From a virus, in the IMG/VR virus record IMGVR_UViG_3300025430_000019, positions 1-63,498 of that record: a stretch of 63,498 nt of DNA. The stretch is one strand, 5' to 3'. Made by a program: the position numbers and the translations under genes. The notes below the pieces were generated by a model that was not told where the DNA came from, ran no database searches, and worked only from the letters and a program-made list of their open reading frames with translations. Shown here one piece after another: positions 1 through 8,434 of the stretch (positions are counted from its first letter, which is position 1; every line of letters begins with the position of its first letter).

Positions 1-140
1 TTAACTTCATTGACAGTCTTTTGTACATCTTTGACAAGTGCTTTGCCTTCGTTGTACATAGCGCACAACTCTTTGACCCCAGTGAATGCGGCATTGGCAG
101 CTTGGAAAAGAAGCAGGAATTCAATGGCTGATCCTTATGT
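1..140. repeat. Left copy of 140-base terminal redundancy
   Basis: Bases 1-140 repeat 63359-63498. Bases 1-126 are identical; the copies differ at 127 (g here, a at 63485) and 138 (t here, a at 63496). On the minus strand, bases 1-125 are the 5' part of the gene that ends at 62773, and bases 135-137 are the stop codon of the collar-domain fibre gene. The two ends therefore join in a sensible gene order. The simplest reading is an assembly overlap of a circular or circularly permuted genome. A true short terminal repeat is less likely because the copies differ. Confidence 0.9.
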
Positions 141-1673
141 TTTGATAATGAAGTAAATGCCTAAATATGGAGAAATCGTACTAAATGCAGTGCTTGATCC
201 AGTTGAGTTTGTACCTGTAATCCCAGTAGATGCAGCGTTGGTTCCATAAGAAACACTACCACGGGTAGCTCCTGAAAAGAACTGAATACCACCAGAATCA
301 CCTGAAGCCCATGTTGTTGGGAAGTTATTTGAGTGGTTATGGGTTGGATCCGTAATACTATGGACGTGGCTTGGAAGTTGTGCAGAAGACGTCAAAGCTG
401 TTGTGGCTGCACCACCCGTAGAAGCTAAGGCAATTGCAGATAAAGTTCCGGTCAAACTTGTAGAAGATAAAGTCTGGGTTACGCTGACCGTATAAACTCC
501 AACCCCACCAAAAGTACCAGATACAAAACCTGTAATAGTCGTGCCAGAAGCTACGCTACCTCCAGATAAAACTTGATTAACACCAATAGTTCCAGTTCCA
601 AGAGCAGATACAGTTAAAGTAGTACCCGATATACTTCCAGTAAAAGTCGATGTACTTCCAGAAGTTGCACCAATTGGCATAGCACCAGAATAATTAGGTA
701 GTAAGAAAGTGCCGCTTGAGCCGCCAAACGTATACCCAATAACCCCAAATAAAGTAGAGTAGGTAGAAGTAGAAACACCCTGGCCGTTGCATATTAAATA
801 TCCAGAAGGCGGGCTAGATACAGACCACATATTAATAGTTCCTGTTGGAACTCCAACGGGCGTAACAGTATTTTGAACAAAAGCTGTAGTAGCTATGTTT
901 ACTGAATTATCCCCAGTGGGCATAGTTGGAGCCGTTGCCCCCGCAGTGCCTGTAAATGTTGTTCCGCCCGATACCGTCTGAGATATATTAACTGTCCAGG
1001 TAGTACCACTTCCGCTGATAATCTCGGTTCCGCTTGTAACACCGGTTCCAGAAATCCTTTGACCAGGGAATATTACCCCACTGGCTATGGCGCTAACCGT
1101 TAAAGTTGTTCCAGAAATACCACCTGTAAATGATGCGGCAGTATAAGCTCCTAAAACCCCGGCAGCAGATAAATTGCCTACATCCGTTGAATTTCCAGTA
1201 ACGCTTAGGTTACCGTTGATATTAAAGTTACCGGCAGATCCTGTTTGTGCAGAGTAAAAGCCAGCTCCAGATCCTGTGGCATTTGCTGCATCGCAATAGC
1301 ACTGAGCCGTAGTTCCAGACGAGCCGTAAGGAATAGCTAAAGTAGTTGAACCGCCTGTAGCAGACATAGTTATAGTCTGACCGCACAAGTTAACAACAAT
1401 ATACATCTTATTAACCAGGGGAGCTACGATAGTTACCCCAGCACTTGGGCTTCCTGTAAACACAAGAACCATGCTCCTGGCGTCATCTACAGTACCGTTA
1501 TATGCCTGTAATGTATAGGTAGTTAAACCCGTTAAACTGATCGGCCTGACGCCGGAAATAGACTGTTCAAGCAAAGTTCCAAGGTTAGTATTGGTTGTAT
1601 TACCCCAGGTTCCTGACTGGTCGCCCGTGCCCATAATGGCCAGTCTTAGTGATGTTGAGTACGTTGTTGACAT
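135..1673 (-). CDS. Tail fibre/collar-domain protein
   Basis: 512 residues. Residues about 278-335 (GTINMW...[10 protein letters not shown]...GTFLLPNY) match the phage tail collar fold seen in T4 gp12-like and microcystin-dependent-protein-like fibres. A His-rich stretch near 433-451 ([15 protein letters not shown]) follows, as in collar domains that hold metal ions between chains. Two copies of a Thr/Gly-rich cassette (SGTTLTVSA...TYTVS.TQT) lie at about 182-247 and 345-413. The cassettes interrupt the fibre and also occur in the tail hub gene at 58585-61029. It probably makes distal host contact. It is the last gene of the fibre cluster; its stop TAA forms part of the next gene's Shine-Dalgarno sequence (TAAGGA) across the contig junction. 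Start ATG has AAGGACT upstream. Confidence 0.8.
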   Translation of the reverse strand: MSTTYSTSLRLAIMGTGDQSGTWGNTTNTNLGTLLEQSISGVRPISLTGLTTYTLQAYNGTVDDARSMVLVFTGSPSAGVTIVAPLVNKMYIVVNLCGQTITMSATGGSTTLAIPYGSSGTTAQCYCDAANATGSGAGFYSAQTGSAGNFNINGNLSVTGNSTDVGNLSAAGVLGAYTAASFTGGISGTTLTVSAIASGVIFPGQRISGTGVTSGTEIISGSGTTWTVNISQTVSGGTTFTGTAGATAPTMPTGDNSVNIATTAFVQNTVTPVGVPTGTINMWSVSSPPSGYLICNGQGVSTSTYSTLFGVIGYTFGGSSGTFLLPNYSGAMPIGATSGSTSTFTGSISGTTLTVSALGTGTIGVNQVLSGGSVASGTTITGFVSGTFGGVGVYTVSVTQTLSSTSLTGTLSAIALASTGGAATTALTSSAQLPSHVHSITDPTHNHSNNFPTTWASGDSGGIQFFSGATRGSVSYGTNAASTGITGTNSTGSSTAFSTISPYLGIYFIIKT

Positions 1674-1682
1674 AGTAAGTCC

Positions 1683-2408
1683 TTACTGACTGTTGTTTAT
1701 CTTTACCCAAACGGTTGTTTGACCGTTATTGAGCTGTGTCCAAGTTTCTGATTGACTGTCATTGATCTGCGCCCAAGATGTACTTTGAGCACTATTTACC
1801 TGGGTCCATGTCTCAGACTGTGCATCGTTTACCGCAGCCCAAGTCACTATCTGACTATCGTTGATTCTAAACCAACCCCCCACGGCGTTCAAGTCAAGGA
1901 ATGAAAGCAGCTCGGTTATAGCCTCGACAAACTGGGCGGTAATAGTTGGGGAATCTTTAAGGCTAAACGCCTCCGTTATGCTGACCGAGGTGTTGACATT
2001 AGCCGTTGAGGAGTCGGCTAAGCTGAAGTTCTGGGTAATAGACTGGAGGAAAGCTGAAGTCTGGGTGCTTGAGTCTGCAAATATCAGGTTTTCTGAGATA
2101 GAGTTAACAAAAGCCCAAGACTGCGTGTTGGAATCGGCTAAGCTAAAGTTCTCTGAGCGCGTCTCAAGGAATGAGGACTGCTGAGTATTTGAATCGGCAA
2201 AAGATACTGGCTCCCCGATACCTTCGATATAAGTGTCAATCTCGCTGTTAAAGTCAGTAAAGATTAAAGGCTCTGATAAAGCCAAAGGGAAATTGGCGGT
2301 AATGGTCGGAGTATCCGCAAACCCAACGTTCTGAGTAATCGTTAAGATGTACTGAGTTGACCCTAGGGAAGCAAAGGGTGGTTGGGCAAATGCGGCGTAT
2401 CCAAACAA
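1683..2408 (-). CDS. Repeat-rich putative tail fibre protein
   Basis: 241 residues with two separate internal repeat families. Residues about 22-170 hold roughly seven degenerate units of 23-24 residues built around SITENFSLADSSTQ. Residues about 180-241 hold short units of about 11 residues of the type NDSQSETWTQ/NSAQSTSWAQ. No known domain is recognised. Position between the C1q-like and the collar-domain proteins, repeat architecture and low charge argue for an elongated tail-fibre or shaft component. It ends ten bases before the collar protein start and begins directly after the stop of the upstream gene (2409). Confidence 0.65.
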   Translation of the reverse strand: MFGYAAFAQPPFASLGSTQYILTITQNVGFADTPTITANFPLALSEPLIFTDFNSEIDTYIEGIGEPVSFADSNTQQSSFLETRSENFSLADSNTQSWAFVNSISENLIFADSSTQTSAFLQSITQNFSLADSSTANVNTSVSITEAFSLKDSPTITAQFVEAITELLSFLDLNAVGGWFRINDSQIVTWAAVNDAQSETWTQVNSAQSTSWAQINDSQSETWTQLNNGQTTVWVKINNSQ

Positions 2409-2861
2409 TTAAGCAGACCTCACTAAACAACCTGAAAAATTAGTATACGTTAACCCCGCAATAATTTGAGTTCCTCCAGAATAAACCCAAATTTCAAAAA
2501 AATCTGAAGTCCCGTTTGCTTGCATTAAAGTTGAAATATTTAAAATTTGAGAACTTGCTCCGGAGCCTGTTGGAGTTGAACTTCCTTGCATAATTACACT
2601 GTTGTTTTTGTAAAGTGCAATATATCCGTTAATACCGGAACCTCCAAGTTGCGCCTGACCGTTTAATTGATAGTAACCCGCAATAGTAGGTGTAAATCTG
2701 TATGTTGAGGTGTTATTAAAGTTTGTATTTGTATCAAATACTTTTGTATCGAAAAGAACTTTTGTCCATGTGTTTGCCGTAATTGTTTGTGTAGTACCTA
2801 AACTAACTAAAAAAGCAGGACCACCTAAAGACATTTGAGGCTGAACTTGGGTTAATGACAT
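2409..2861 (-). CDS. C1q/TNF-like jelly-roll fibre protein
   Basis: 150 residues. The pattern QTITANTWTKVLFDT..FDTN.NFNN.STYRFTPTIAGYYQLNGQ is typical of C1q-like (complement C1q/TNF-fold) domains found in phage and bacterial adhesins: a short N-terminal tail, then a trimeric beta jelly roll. It is likely a host-binding tip. It sits downstream of the glycine-rich adhesin in the same minus-strand fibre operon, with AAGGAATAAC before the ATG. The fold assignment is from motif recognition; receptor binding is inferred from context. Confidence 0.7.
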   Translation of the reverse strand: MSLTQVQPQMSLGGPAFLVSLGTTQTITANTWTKVLFDTKVFDTNTNFNNTSTYRFTPTIAGYYQLNGQAQLGGSGINGYIALYKNNSVIMQGSSTPTGSGASSQILNISTLMQANGTSDFFEIWVYSGGTQIIAGLTYTNFSGCLVRSA

Positions 2862-2890
2862 AGTTATTCCTTACTTATATAGTGTGTTGG

Positions 2891-3541
2891 TTACCATTCA
2901 AATATAACAATACCATTTCCGCCAGGCTGTGAATTTGGATAAGTAGCATTGAATGCGCCTCCTCCACCAGCCCCATAAGCATTTGAAGAGCCATAGTTTA
3001 GACCTCCAGCCGCACCTCCTCCGTTACCACCACCGCCACCACCGCCACCAAAAATACTTGCACCACCTAATCCCGCCACGTTGTAGTTCGTACCAACTGC
3101 TGAACCACCCGCACCACCTGGAATATTTAACGTTGCATTTGAACAAGTTCCACCAGGTCCCCCTCCATAAGCACTTACAGCACCAGTACCACCAGTGGCA
3201 GTAATAGTTGTAATAGTTTGAGTTCCTGAAGAAATGCTCGAACTAGTCCCTGAGTTTCCAAAAACACCTGCTGCGCTTACCGATGCACCACCCGATCCAA
3301 CAGTTACAGAAATTGTGTTTCCAGGAGTTAAGCTAGTAAGCCAAGAAATTCCAGCACCTGCAGCTCCTCCACCAGCTCCACCTTGGTTTCCAGCAATAGG
3401 GCCACCTCCAGAACCGCCACCGCCAACAACAGTAACTTTGAGTGCTGTAACTCCTGTCGGTATAGTAAATGTTCCACTGGATGTAAATGCTTGTCCGTAA
3501 ACACCGGGTAATACAGATGCTATGTATACTGCATTGGTCAT
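2891..3541 (-). CDS. Glycine-rich adhesin-like protein
   Basis: 216 residues, dominated after residue 30 by Gly tracts (GGGGSGGG, GGGGGGGGNGGGAAGG). The start resembles glycine-rich domains of phage receptor-binding proteins (GQAFTSSGTFTIPTGVTALKVTVVGGGGSGGG). Such sequences are known to form polyglycine-II sandwiches in T4-like gp38 adhesins; whether this one does is inference. The ATG overlaps the stop of the upstream small chaperone-like gene (ATGA, 3538-3541), so the two are translationally coupled. The C terminus GGNGIVIFEW is typical of this family. Confidence 0.7.
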   Translation of the reverse strand: MTNAVYIASVLPGVYGQAFTSSGTFTIPTGVTALKVTVVGGGGSGGGPIAGNQGGAGGGAAGAGISWLTSLTPGNTISVTVGSGGASVSAAGVFGNSGTSSSISSGTQTITTITATGGTGAVSAYGGGPGGTCSNATLNIPGGAGGSAVGTNYNVAGLGGASIFGGGGGGGGNGGGAAGGLNYGSSNAYGAGGGGAFNATYPNSQPGGNGIVIFEW

Positions 3542-3807
3542 ACTGTTACTCCAGTCAAAGCTGTTATTTCAGCAGAGGTTAGTCCTAGTGCTGTTAGCTT
3601 AGATATTGCAGATGCTTTAGCCGTTGCTTGGGATTGTTCATTAGCAGTTTCTTGGGCTTGTAGCCTAACTATTTCATCTTCTATTTGTTTATCAGTCAAA
3701 TTGCATTCAGTTGGCTTAATCCATTGAACGACAACATCATTTTCCATGATAAGTTCTGCACCAGGTATTAAAGATACAATTGCATCATGTTTTCTTATTA
3801 TTCTCAT
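3538..3807 (-). CDS. Tail fibre assembly-like small protein, copy B
   Basis: 89 residues. The C-terminal third (ATAKASAISKLTALGLTSAEITALTGV) is homologous to the C terminus of the gene at 5343-5630 (AMAKLNALGITADEIKSILG). Both lie directly downstream of a fibre gene with the same MYIGN N terminus and overlap its stop by ATGA. That arrangement and the helical Ala/Gln-rich C terminus suggest a fibre chaperone or a small tail component. No enzymatic motif is seen, and the chaperone role is inference from position and duplication. Confidence 0.55.
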   Translation of the reverse strand: MRIIRKHDAIVSLIPGAELIMENDVVVQWIKPTECNLTDKQIEDEIVRLQAQETANEQSQATAKASAISKLTALGLTSAEITALTGVTV

Positions 3808-4853
3808 CCTGCAATCTCCATAGCAATAAGTTGGTTCAAGTTAGTAGCACTATAGTCATTTAAATAAACCGTTGAGGAAGTTGTTGCTAAACCAATTTGA
3901 TAAGATATTGCAGAGGTTGTTGCAGGTGAGTCAACAAAATTATATGAGGTATTTGTCCAATTTCTATTAACGGTAAAACTATCCGTGAATATTCCATTAC
4001 CAGCAGAAACATTAGTTCCATTACGCATAAATGTAAAGTATGTATATGCGTTCATTTGAACACTTAAAGAGCAAAACAAAAATATTCTGCTACTCGTACT
4101 ATTTGGCGTAATAGATAGTGTCGGCCCAATTCCTGCAAAAGTTGCACTACTACTAGAATACCTTGCATTTATATTAGCTGTTACAACTTGCAGTATTCCG
4201 CCTGTTTGTGCCGCCATTGGTCTTCCACTACTATTAAGTATTGACCCGCTTGTTACAGTTGGCGTTGTCATAGATGGAGTAACTAAAGACAGGCTAGATG
4301 CTAATTGGCTAGACCCAACTGCGCCTGAAGCTATATAAGAACCTGTCACCGCGCCCGCAGTAGCAGGAATAGCATTAAGAACTGAGCTAACCAGGAAGCT
4401 CTCTATCGTTACCGTATCCCCTGTTGTACATCCATTGTTTAAAACTACCGTAGTTCCGTTGGTCGCTGTGTAGTCTGGGGTCGGCAGGTATACACCGTTT
4501 CTGTATACGTTAATAAATCCTGCTGTGTAGCTAGGCGGTGTAAATGTAGTCTGTCCTGATGTTGCAGTAAAGTTAGTTACTGTTCTGTAAGCCGTTGTTG
4601 TGACATTAGACGCAGGTATGCCTAAATACCTGGCTGATATATTTCCTGTTCCGCTTGGCGGTGCGCCCGAGAAGGTCAGCGTTGTACCTGATACTGAATA
4701 TGTACTCGGATCTTGAACGACACCTGATACAACCACCAAGACGGACGCAGTGTTCGCAGGTGCAACAGACATTGTAAAAACAGTAGTTGAGTTATTCCCG
4801 TTGAACGTATCTACTACGAACGCTATTTGGTACGGTTGATTTCCAATGTACAT
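3804..4853 (-). CDS. Fibre protein, copy B (MYIGN N-terminal domain)
   Basis: 349 residues. Residues 1-80 (MYIGNQPYQ, DTFNGNNSTTVFTMSVAP, FSGAPPSGTGNISARYLG) match the N terminus of the gene at 5627-6667 and so define a shared virion-attachment module. A second similar beta module follows at about 90-155 (TNFTATSGQTTFTPPSYTAGFINVYRNGVYL). The C-terminal part (from about 215, GGILQVV...DSPATTS..Y.I) is homologous to the whole gene at 4854-5339. It is therefore a fusion of an attachment domain with a jelly-roll-like tip. Start is one base below the stop of the upstream gene. Confidence 0.65.
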   Translation of the reverse strand: MYIGNQPYQIAFVVDTFNGNNSTTVFTMSVAPANTASVLVVVSGVVQDPSTYSVSGTTLTFSGAPPSGTGNISARYLGIPASNVTTTAYRTVTNFTATSGQTTFTPPSYTAGFINVYRNGVYLPTPDYTATNGTTVVLNNGCTTGDTVTIESFLVSSVLNAIPATAGAVTGSYIASGAVGSSQLASSLSLVTPSMTTPTVTSGSILNSSGRPMAAQTGGILQVVTANINARYSSSSATFAGIGPTLSITPNSTSSRIFLFCSLSVQMNAYTYFTFMRNGTNVSAGNGIFTDSFTVNRNWTNTSYNFVDSPATTSAISYQIGLATTSSTVYLNDYSATNLNQLIAMEIAG

Positions 4854-5339
4854 TTAGCGAATTTCCTTAAGTATTATTATTGATGTTTGCCCATTGGCAT
4901 TTATAGTTCCTGTACCTGCATTAACACCCCAATATACAGTATAAGTTGTGCTTGAAGTTGTTGCAGGAGAATCTAAATATTGCCAAGACAAATTACTTTG
5001 TACTGAGCTTCCTGGTGAATATAAAAGCCCAAAACTTTGAGTAATACCTGAACCCCCAGCAAGATTTGTAGAATTTCTATAAGTAGTTGCTGAAACATAA
5101 TCACCCGCCCCAGGCGTATTAACATCAACTAAGGTTACAGCTATTAATATCTTACTTGTTGAGAACTGTGGAGTAATTGAAGCTGTTAATCCTAATGAAA
5201 CAAATGATGTTGAGGATGTAGTAAGTCCTCCTCCTATAGTACCCTGCACAACCTGAATCACCGACCCAGTTGGCATATTAACAGCCGTTATGATCTGACT
5301 TTGGGATAAACCTGTATTGTCTATTGTTGAGAGTGGCAT
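4854..5339 (-). CDS. Jelly-roll-like fibre tip protein
   Basis: 161 residues. The sequence (GSVIQVVQGTIGGG, SITPQFSTSKILIAV, DSPATTSSTTYTVYWG) parallels the C-terminal domain of the adjacent fibre gene at 3804-4853, so the domain exists here both alone and fused. It resembles beta-sandwich tail-fibre proteins common in environmental phages. It probably binds the host surface or caps a fibre. It lies four bases downstream of the small chaperone-like gene. Confidence 0.55.
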   Translation of the reverse strand: MPLSTIDNTGLSQSQIITAVNMPTGSVIQVVQGTIGGGLTTSSTSFVSLGLTASITPQFSTSKILIAVTLVDVNTPGAGDYVSATTYRNSTNLAGGSGITQSFGLLYSPGSSVQSNLSWQYLDSPATTSSTTYTVYWGVNAGTGTINANGQTSIIILKEIR

Positions 5340-5342
5340 GGT

Positions 5343-5630
5343 TTAACCTAGTATAGATTTGATCTCATCTGCTGTAATGCCAAGCGCATTTAGTTTGGCC
5401 ATTGCTGACGCTCTTGTTGATGCTGCTGTTGTAATTAATGCTTGCAATGCTGTCTTATCTGCATCGTGTTGCGTTTGGTTATACACAATTTCCCCGTTAA
5501 CTAATGTTAAATACGGGTACTTATCAAACGTAAATGATGTAGGAATAAGCACCGCATCTGACGGTATAAGCGATACCTGCGTATCATCAAACCCCCAAGT
5601 TTTATTATCAGGTGTTATATAGTGGTTCAT
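5343..5630 (-). CDS. Tail fibre assembly-like small protein, copy A
   Basis: 95 residues. The N terminus (MNHYITPDNKTWGFDDTQVSLIPSDA) reads like phage tail-fibre assembly proteins, and the C terminus (ASAMAKLNALGITADEIKSILG) is shared with the gene at 3538-3807. Start ATG overlaps the stop of the upstream fibre gene (ATGA, 5627-5630). Coupled translation with the fibre fits a chaperone role, which is inferred. Confidence 0.55.
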   Translation of the reverse strand: MNHYITPDNKTWGFDDTQVSLIPSDAVLIPTSFTFDKYPYLTLVNGEIVYNQTQHDADKTALQALITTAASTRASAMAKLNALGITADEIKSILG

Positions 5631-6667
5631 CGTAATTCAACCCAAGTATTAAGTGCGCCACTACCGCCATTCGTAGCCACGCTATATGTAGCACCGACTG
5701 GAACAACTCCGCAAACCGGACCAAAATAATTTGTTGTAGGAGCTTGCATACTTGTAAAAACAACAACACTGCTAACCGTTAAACTTGTTGCATATCCTAC
5801 AGTATTAGATCCAGTCATTACAAAAACAAATATGGGTCTTCCAGTTGAATTGGTGTAAGTTGTACCAAGTGCCCTACTTCCTGTTACGCTCGTCCATGTT
5901 TGAGGACTATATCCTAATGAAGTAGATGTTTGTGTGCTTGTATCTGAAAAAGTAATATATTTGCTTGAGCCTAATTGAACGCCTGTACTTGTTATTTGTG
6001 CAGAATATGCAGATTTAGCCTGACCAAATCCACCAGTGTAAAACTGAATGGCGTTAGATGTCCCTGTGCTGTCAGTAGCAATAACTAAATTACCCGTAGT
6101 TCCTGATCCGCTTGGAGCGGACATCAACAAATAACCTTCATTAGCACCTGTAGTCGTATAACTTGAATTGTTATATGTTGAGCTGGTAATGCCCATGTCC
6201 ACCCAGCCCGATGCGTCATTACCGTTATTTGGGTATGCTGAAAAATCAGCAGAACTATTCGCACCGTTAAAAGTGTTATAGATGTACGTTTGGATATAGT
6301 TATTAGCTGATCCGGTACTACCTGTAATTGGGTTTGTAGCGCCGCCCAAAGGAGCAGATGTGCCTGTGTAAACCGGCCCTGTTACCTGGTATGAATTCGT
6401 AGGAACAATAACCTGTACAAGTAAGCTCGTGTACTGAACCCAAATATTATTTGTACCGCTTGGGGGTGCAGAAGCAAACGTAATCGTATTGCCTGAAACT
6501 GTATAAGCTGATCCTGGGTTCTGTGTGACGTTAGCTACTACCACTAACATCTGATATGTAGATGCAACCGGACGAGACAGTGTAAAAACTGTGGTCGAGG
6601 CATTCCCGCTGAAGAAGTCTACAGCAGGTGTGTAAGCTTGGTTGTTTGGGGTATTGCCTATATACAC
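5627..6667 (-). CDS. Fibre protein, copy A (MYIGN N-terminal domain)
   Basis: 346 residues. Residues 1-80 (MYIGNTPNNQAY, VDFFSGNASTTVFTLSRPV, FASAPPSGTNNIWVQY) are the same attachment module as in the gene at 3804-4853. The middle (about 120-230) resembles a trimeric fibre segment with NTFNGANSSADFSAYPNNGNDASG. The C-terminal 90 residues (SRALGTTYTNSTGRPIFVFV...) resemble a different tip from copy B. This fits a duplicated cassette that kept the base and exchanged the tip. Confidence 0.65.
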   Translation of the reverse strand: MYIGNTPNNQAYTPAVDFFSGNASTTVFTLSRPVASTYQMLVVVANVTQNPGSAYTVSGNTITFASAPPSGTNNIWVQYTSLLVQVIVPTNSYQVTGPVYTGTSAPLGGATNPITGSTGSANNYIQTYIYNTFNGANSSADFSAYPNNGNDASGWVDMGITSSTYNNSSYTTTGANEGYLLMSAPSGSGTTGNLVIATDSTGTSNAIQFYTGGFGQAKSAYSAQITSTGVQLGSSKYITFSDTSTQTSTSLGYSPQTWTSVTGSRALGTTYTNSTGRPIFVFVMTGSNTVGYATSLTVSSVVVFTSMQAPTTNYFGPVCGVVPVGATYSVATNGGSGALNTWVELR

Positions 6668-6676
6668 AACTAATCC

Positions 6677-7003
6677 TTAAATTGCGGTAAGGGCGCTAAT
6701 CCACACATCGCCAGAAGTAGCCGTGCCGTTTTGCACATACAAGGCATCACTTGCAATCAGTACTACTCTGCTTCCCTGAATCACCTCAAGAGAGCCGCCA
6801 GCCGGAACAGTGGCTTGATAGACCAAATAGTAATTAACCGCTGAACGCGTAATATATACAGAAGTCGTAATGGGGGATGCTGTTGTATTAGATACGATCA
6901 AACTGGCAATAGCTACTGTGCCCGAACTAATCGAAGAAATAACCGCCACCGCTGATGTACCAACGTTCTTATAGGCATAGGATGTATTTGCGTATGTGGT
7001 CAT
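6677..7003 (-). CDS. Small virion protein, beta-rich
   Basis: 108 residues, Thr/Ser/Val-rich and without charged clusters (YKNVGTSAVAVISSISSGTVAIASLIVSNTTASPITTSVYI). The alternating hydrophobic pattern predicts a small beta-sandwich. Similar proteins occur next to fibre genes of environmental phages. It lies in the fibre operon, ten bases upstream of the MYIGN fibre gene. The structural role is inferred from position only. Confidence 0.5.
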   Translation of the reverse strand: MTTYANTSYAYKNVGTSAVAVISSISSGTVAIASLIVSNTTASPITTSVYITRSAVNYYLVYQATVPAGGSLEVIQGSRVVLIASDALYVQNGTATSGDVWISALTAI

Positions 7004-7004
7004 G

Positions 7005-7376
7005 TTAGCCCATCATAAAAGATTGAAAGTATGCGCTCTGATCCGGCACGTTTGAATATGCAGAAAACTCAGAGGGGTATGTACAGAACACCGTCAGTGT
7101 ATCTGATGTGCTAAAACTAATCAGTGAAGTGTTTCCTGAACTATTAGACAGCACCGTTGTGCGAGATAGCGTATTACCAGAGGAAGTATAAGAACCAATT
7201 CCAACTTCCCAAGTAGCCGCAGTAGGATCTACGATTGTGTAATAAGTGGAGTTGCCGTTACCAATCCCGTTAGAAAATGTCTGAAAGCTGTTTACTGCGC
7301 CCGATAGATTAACCGAGCCTGTGCCCGTGGCTACAGTGCCATTCTCCTGAACGCGATCCGCAACTACAAAAGCCAT
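7005..7376 (-). CDS. Conserved virion-associated protein
   Basis: 123 residues. The pattern MAFVVADRVQENGTVATGTGSVNLSGAVNSFQTFSNGIGNGN..YYTIVDP...WEVGIGSYTSSGNTLSRTTVLSNSSGN is a recognisable small phage protein found near tail fibre genes of many podoviruses and siphoviruses. No function is established that I can name. It is followed one base later by the next minus-strand gene. Confidence 0.55.
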   Translation of the reverse strand: MAFVVADRVQENGTVATGTGSVNLSGAVNSFQTFSNGIGNGNSTYYTIVDPTAATWEVGIGSYTSSGNTLSRTTVLSNSSGNTSLISFSTSDTLTVFCTYPSEFSAYSNVPDQSAYFQSFMMG

Positions 7377-7385
7377 TCATAATCC

Positions 7386-7997
7386 TTAAGACGTGGCAGT
7401 GGTCGAATATGTAACTGCTACAGTATCACCTGCGGTTGTTGTTTTAGCTACTGAGAACCCACCTGCACTCCAAAGAGTTCCAGTTGTTGAGCTTTGTGTG
7501 GAGCTTGCGCCTGTACCTGTAACCAAGAAACATCCTGTAATCGTACCGCCAGAACCTGTGATTGTGTAAGTAATAGCCGTTGCAGAACTCGTCACAATGT
7601 TAGAGCCTGAAGTCGTTACGTTATTGCCTGTAGCAGTAGCAAACACTGCTGTGCCGCGAACGGCAGAACCACCAACGGTATAGTTCGTAAACTCTGTCCA
7701 ATCTGAATGAGAAGACATTGTGTCTGTAGGTGAATACCCTGTACTTGTAGCAATAAGACCAAGATAAGGCCCAACAAGCGTATAACCTGAAGCAGTATAC
7801 AAAGTGGTGTTCATCATTAGAATCTTGCCAACCTGTACAACCTGGTTCTCAAACCCTTCTTCCCACTTCACATTACCGCTTGCGTCACGGCAAGTCATAG
7901 TCCAAAAGCCTTCTAAGCCAATTGGGTTTTCTGCTTTTGCATTTGTATGGAGCGTAGCTACTGCGTAATCTCCACATCCTTGTACTTCGTTAGCCAT
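7386..7997 (-). CDS. Putative virion protein
   Basis: 203 residues from the ATG at 7997, chosen because AGGAG lies seven bases upstream. The open frame runs 18 codons further upstream, but those overlap the preceding gene and look non-coding. The N-terminal region (FWTMTCRDASGNVKWEEGFENQVVQVGKILMMNTTLY) resembles proteins of unknown function next to phage tail genes. The C-terminal half is a Thr/Ser-rich beta repeat. Cellular role unknown; a virion location is inferred. Confidence 0.55.
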   Translation of the reverse strand: MANEVQGCGDYAVATLHTNAKAENPIGLEGFWTMTCRDASGNVKWEEGFENQVVQVGKILMMNTTLYTASGYTLVGPYLGLIATSTGYSPTDTMSSHSDWTEFTNYTVGGSAVRGTAVFATATGNNVTTSGSNIVTSSATAITYTITGSGGTITGCFLVTGTGASSTQSSTTGTLWSAGGFSVAKTTTAGDTVAVTYSTTATS

Positions 7998-8005
7998 TGT
8001 GACTC

Positions 8006-8434
8006 CTAAGAAATTGTTATAACAGCAGTAGATGAAGTTGCTGCGGGCCAAGTTATTGTGAAGTTACTCATAGTAATATCACTGCCAAAATTTAAAACTG
8101 CTACCGAGTTTCCTGTAGTCGCATTGTAGATTAAAGCGCCCCTAGCTGTAATAGTTGCGCCCGTCCAGGTCACATTATTAAAGTAAGGAAATGCTACGTT
8201 ATTCGCTAAATCTACGCTTGGGTTTTGGGAGATTGTGATTGTATTTCCACCGGCTGTATAACCAGTAGCCACAACCTCATTGGAAGTTCCAGAATAGGTT
8301 GAAGTTGTATTGCCAAGAGTAGCTAACCCAGTATACAAAGCAACCTTATATGTATAAGGAGAGCTTGTTGTAAAGTTAACCAGACCGTTTAAGCAGTCTG
8401 ATTTAAACTGGGTAGTTTGGGTTTGGACGATCAT
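8006..8434 (-). CDS. Putative virion protein
   Basis: 142 residues. It has a beta-rich pattern (KVALYTGLATLGNTTSTYSGTSNEVVATGYTAGGNTI) resembling small phage structural proteins that begin with a short helical stretch (TQFKSDCLNGLVNF). The start ATG overlaps the stop of the head-tail adaptor gene (ATGA, 8431-8434), so expression is coupled to it. I recognise no catalytic motif. Confidence 0.5.
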   Translation of the reverse strand: MIVQTQTTQFKSDCLNGLVNFTTSSPYTYKVALYTGLATLGNTTSTYSGTSNEVVATGYTAGGNTITISQNPSVDLANNVAFPYFNNVTWTGATITARGALIYNATTGNSVAVLNFGSDITMSNFTITWPAATSSTAVITIS

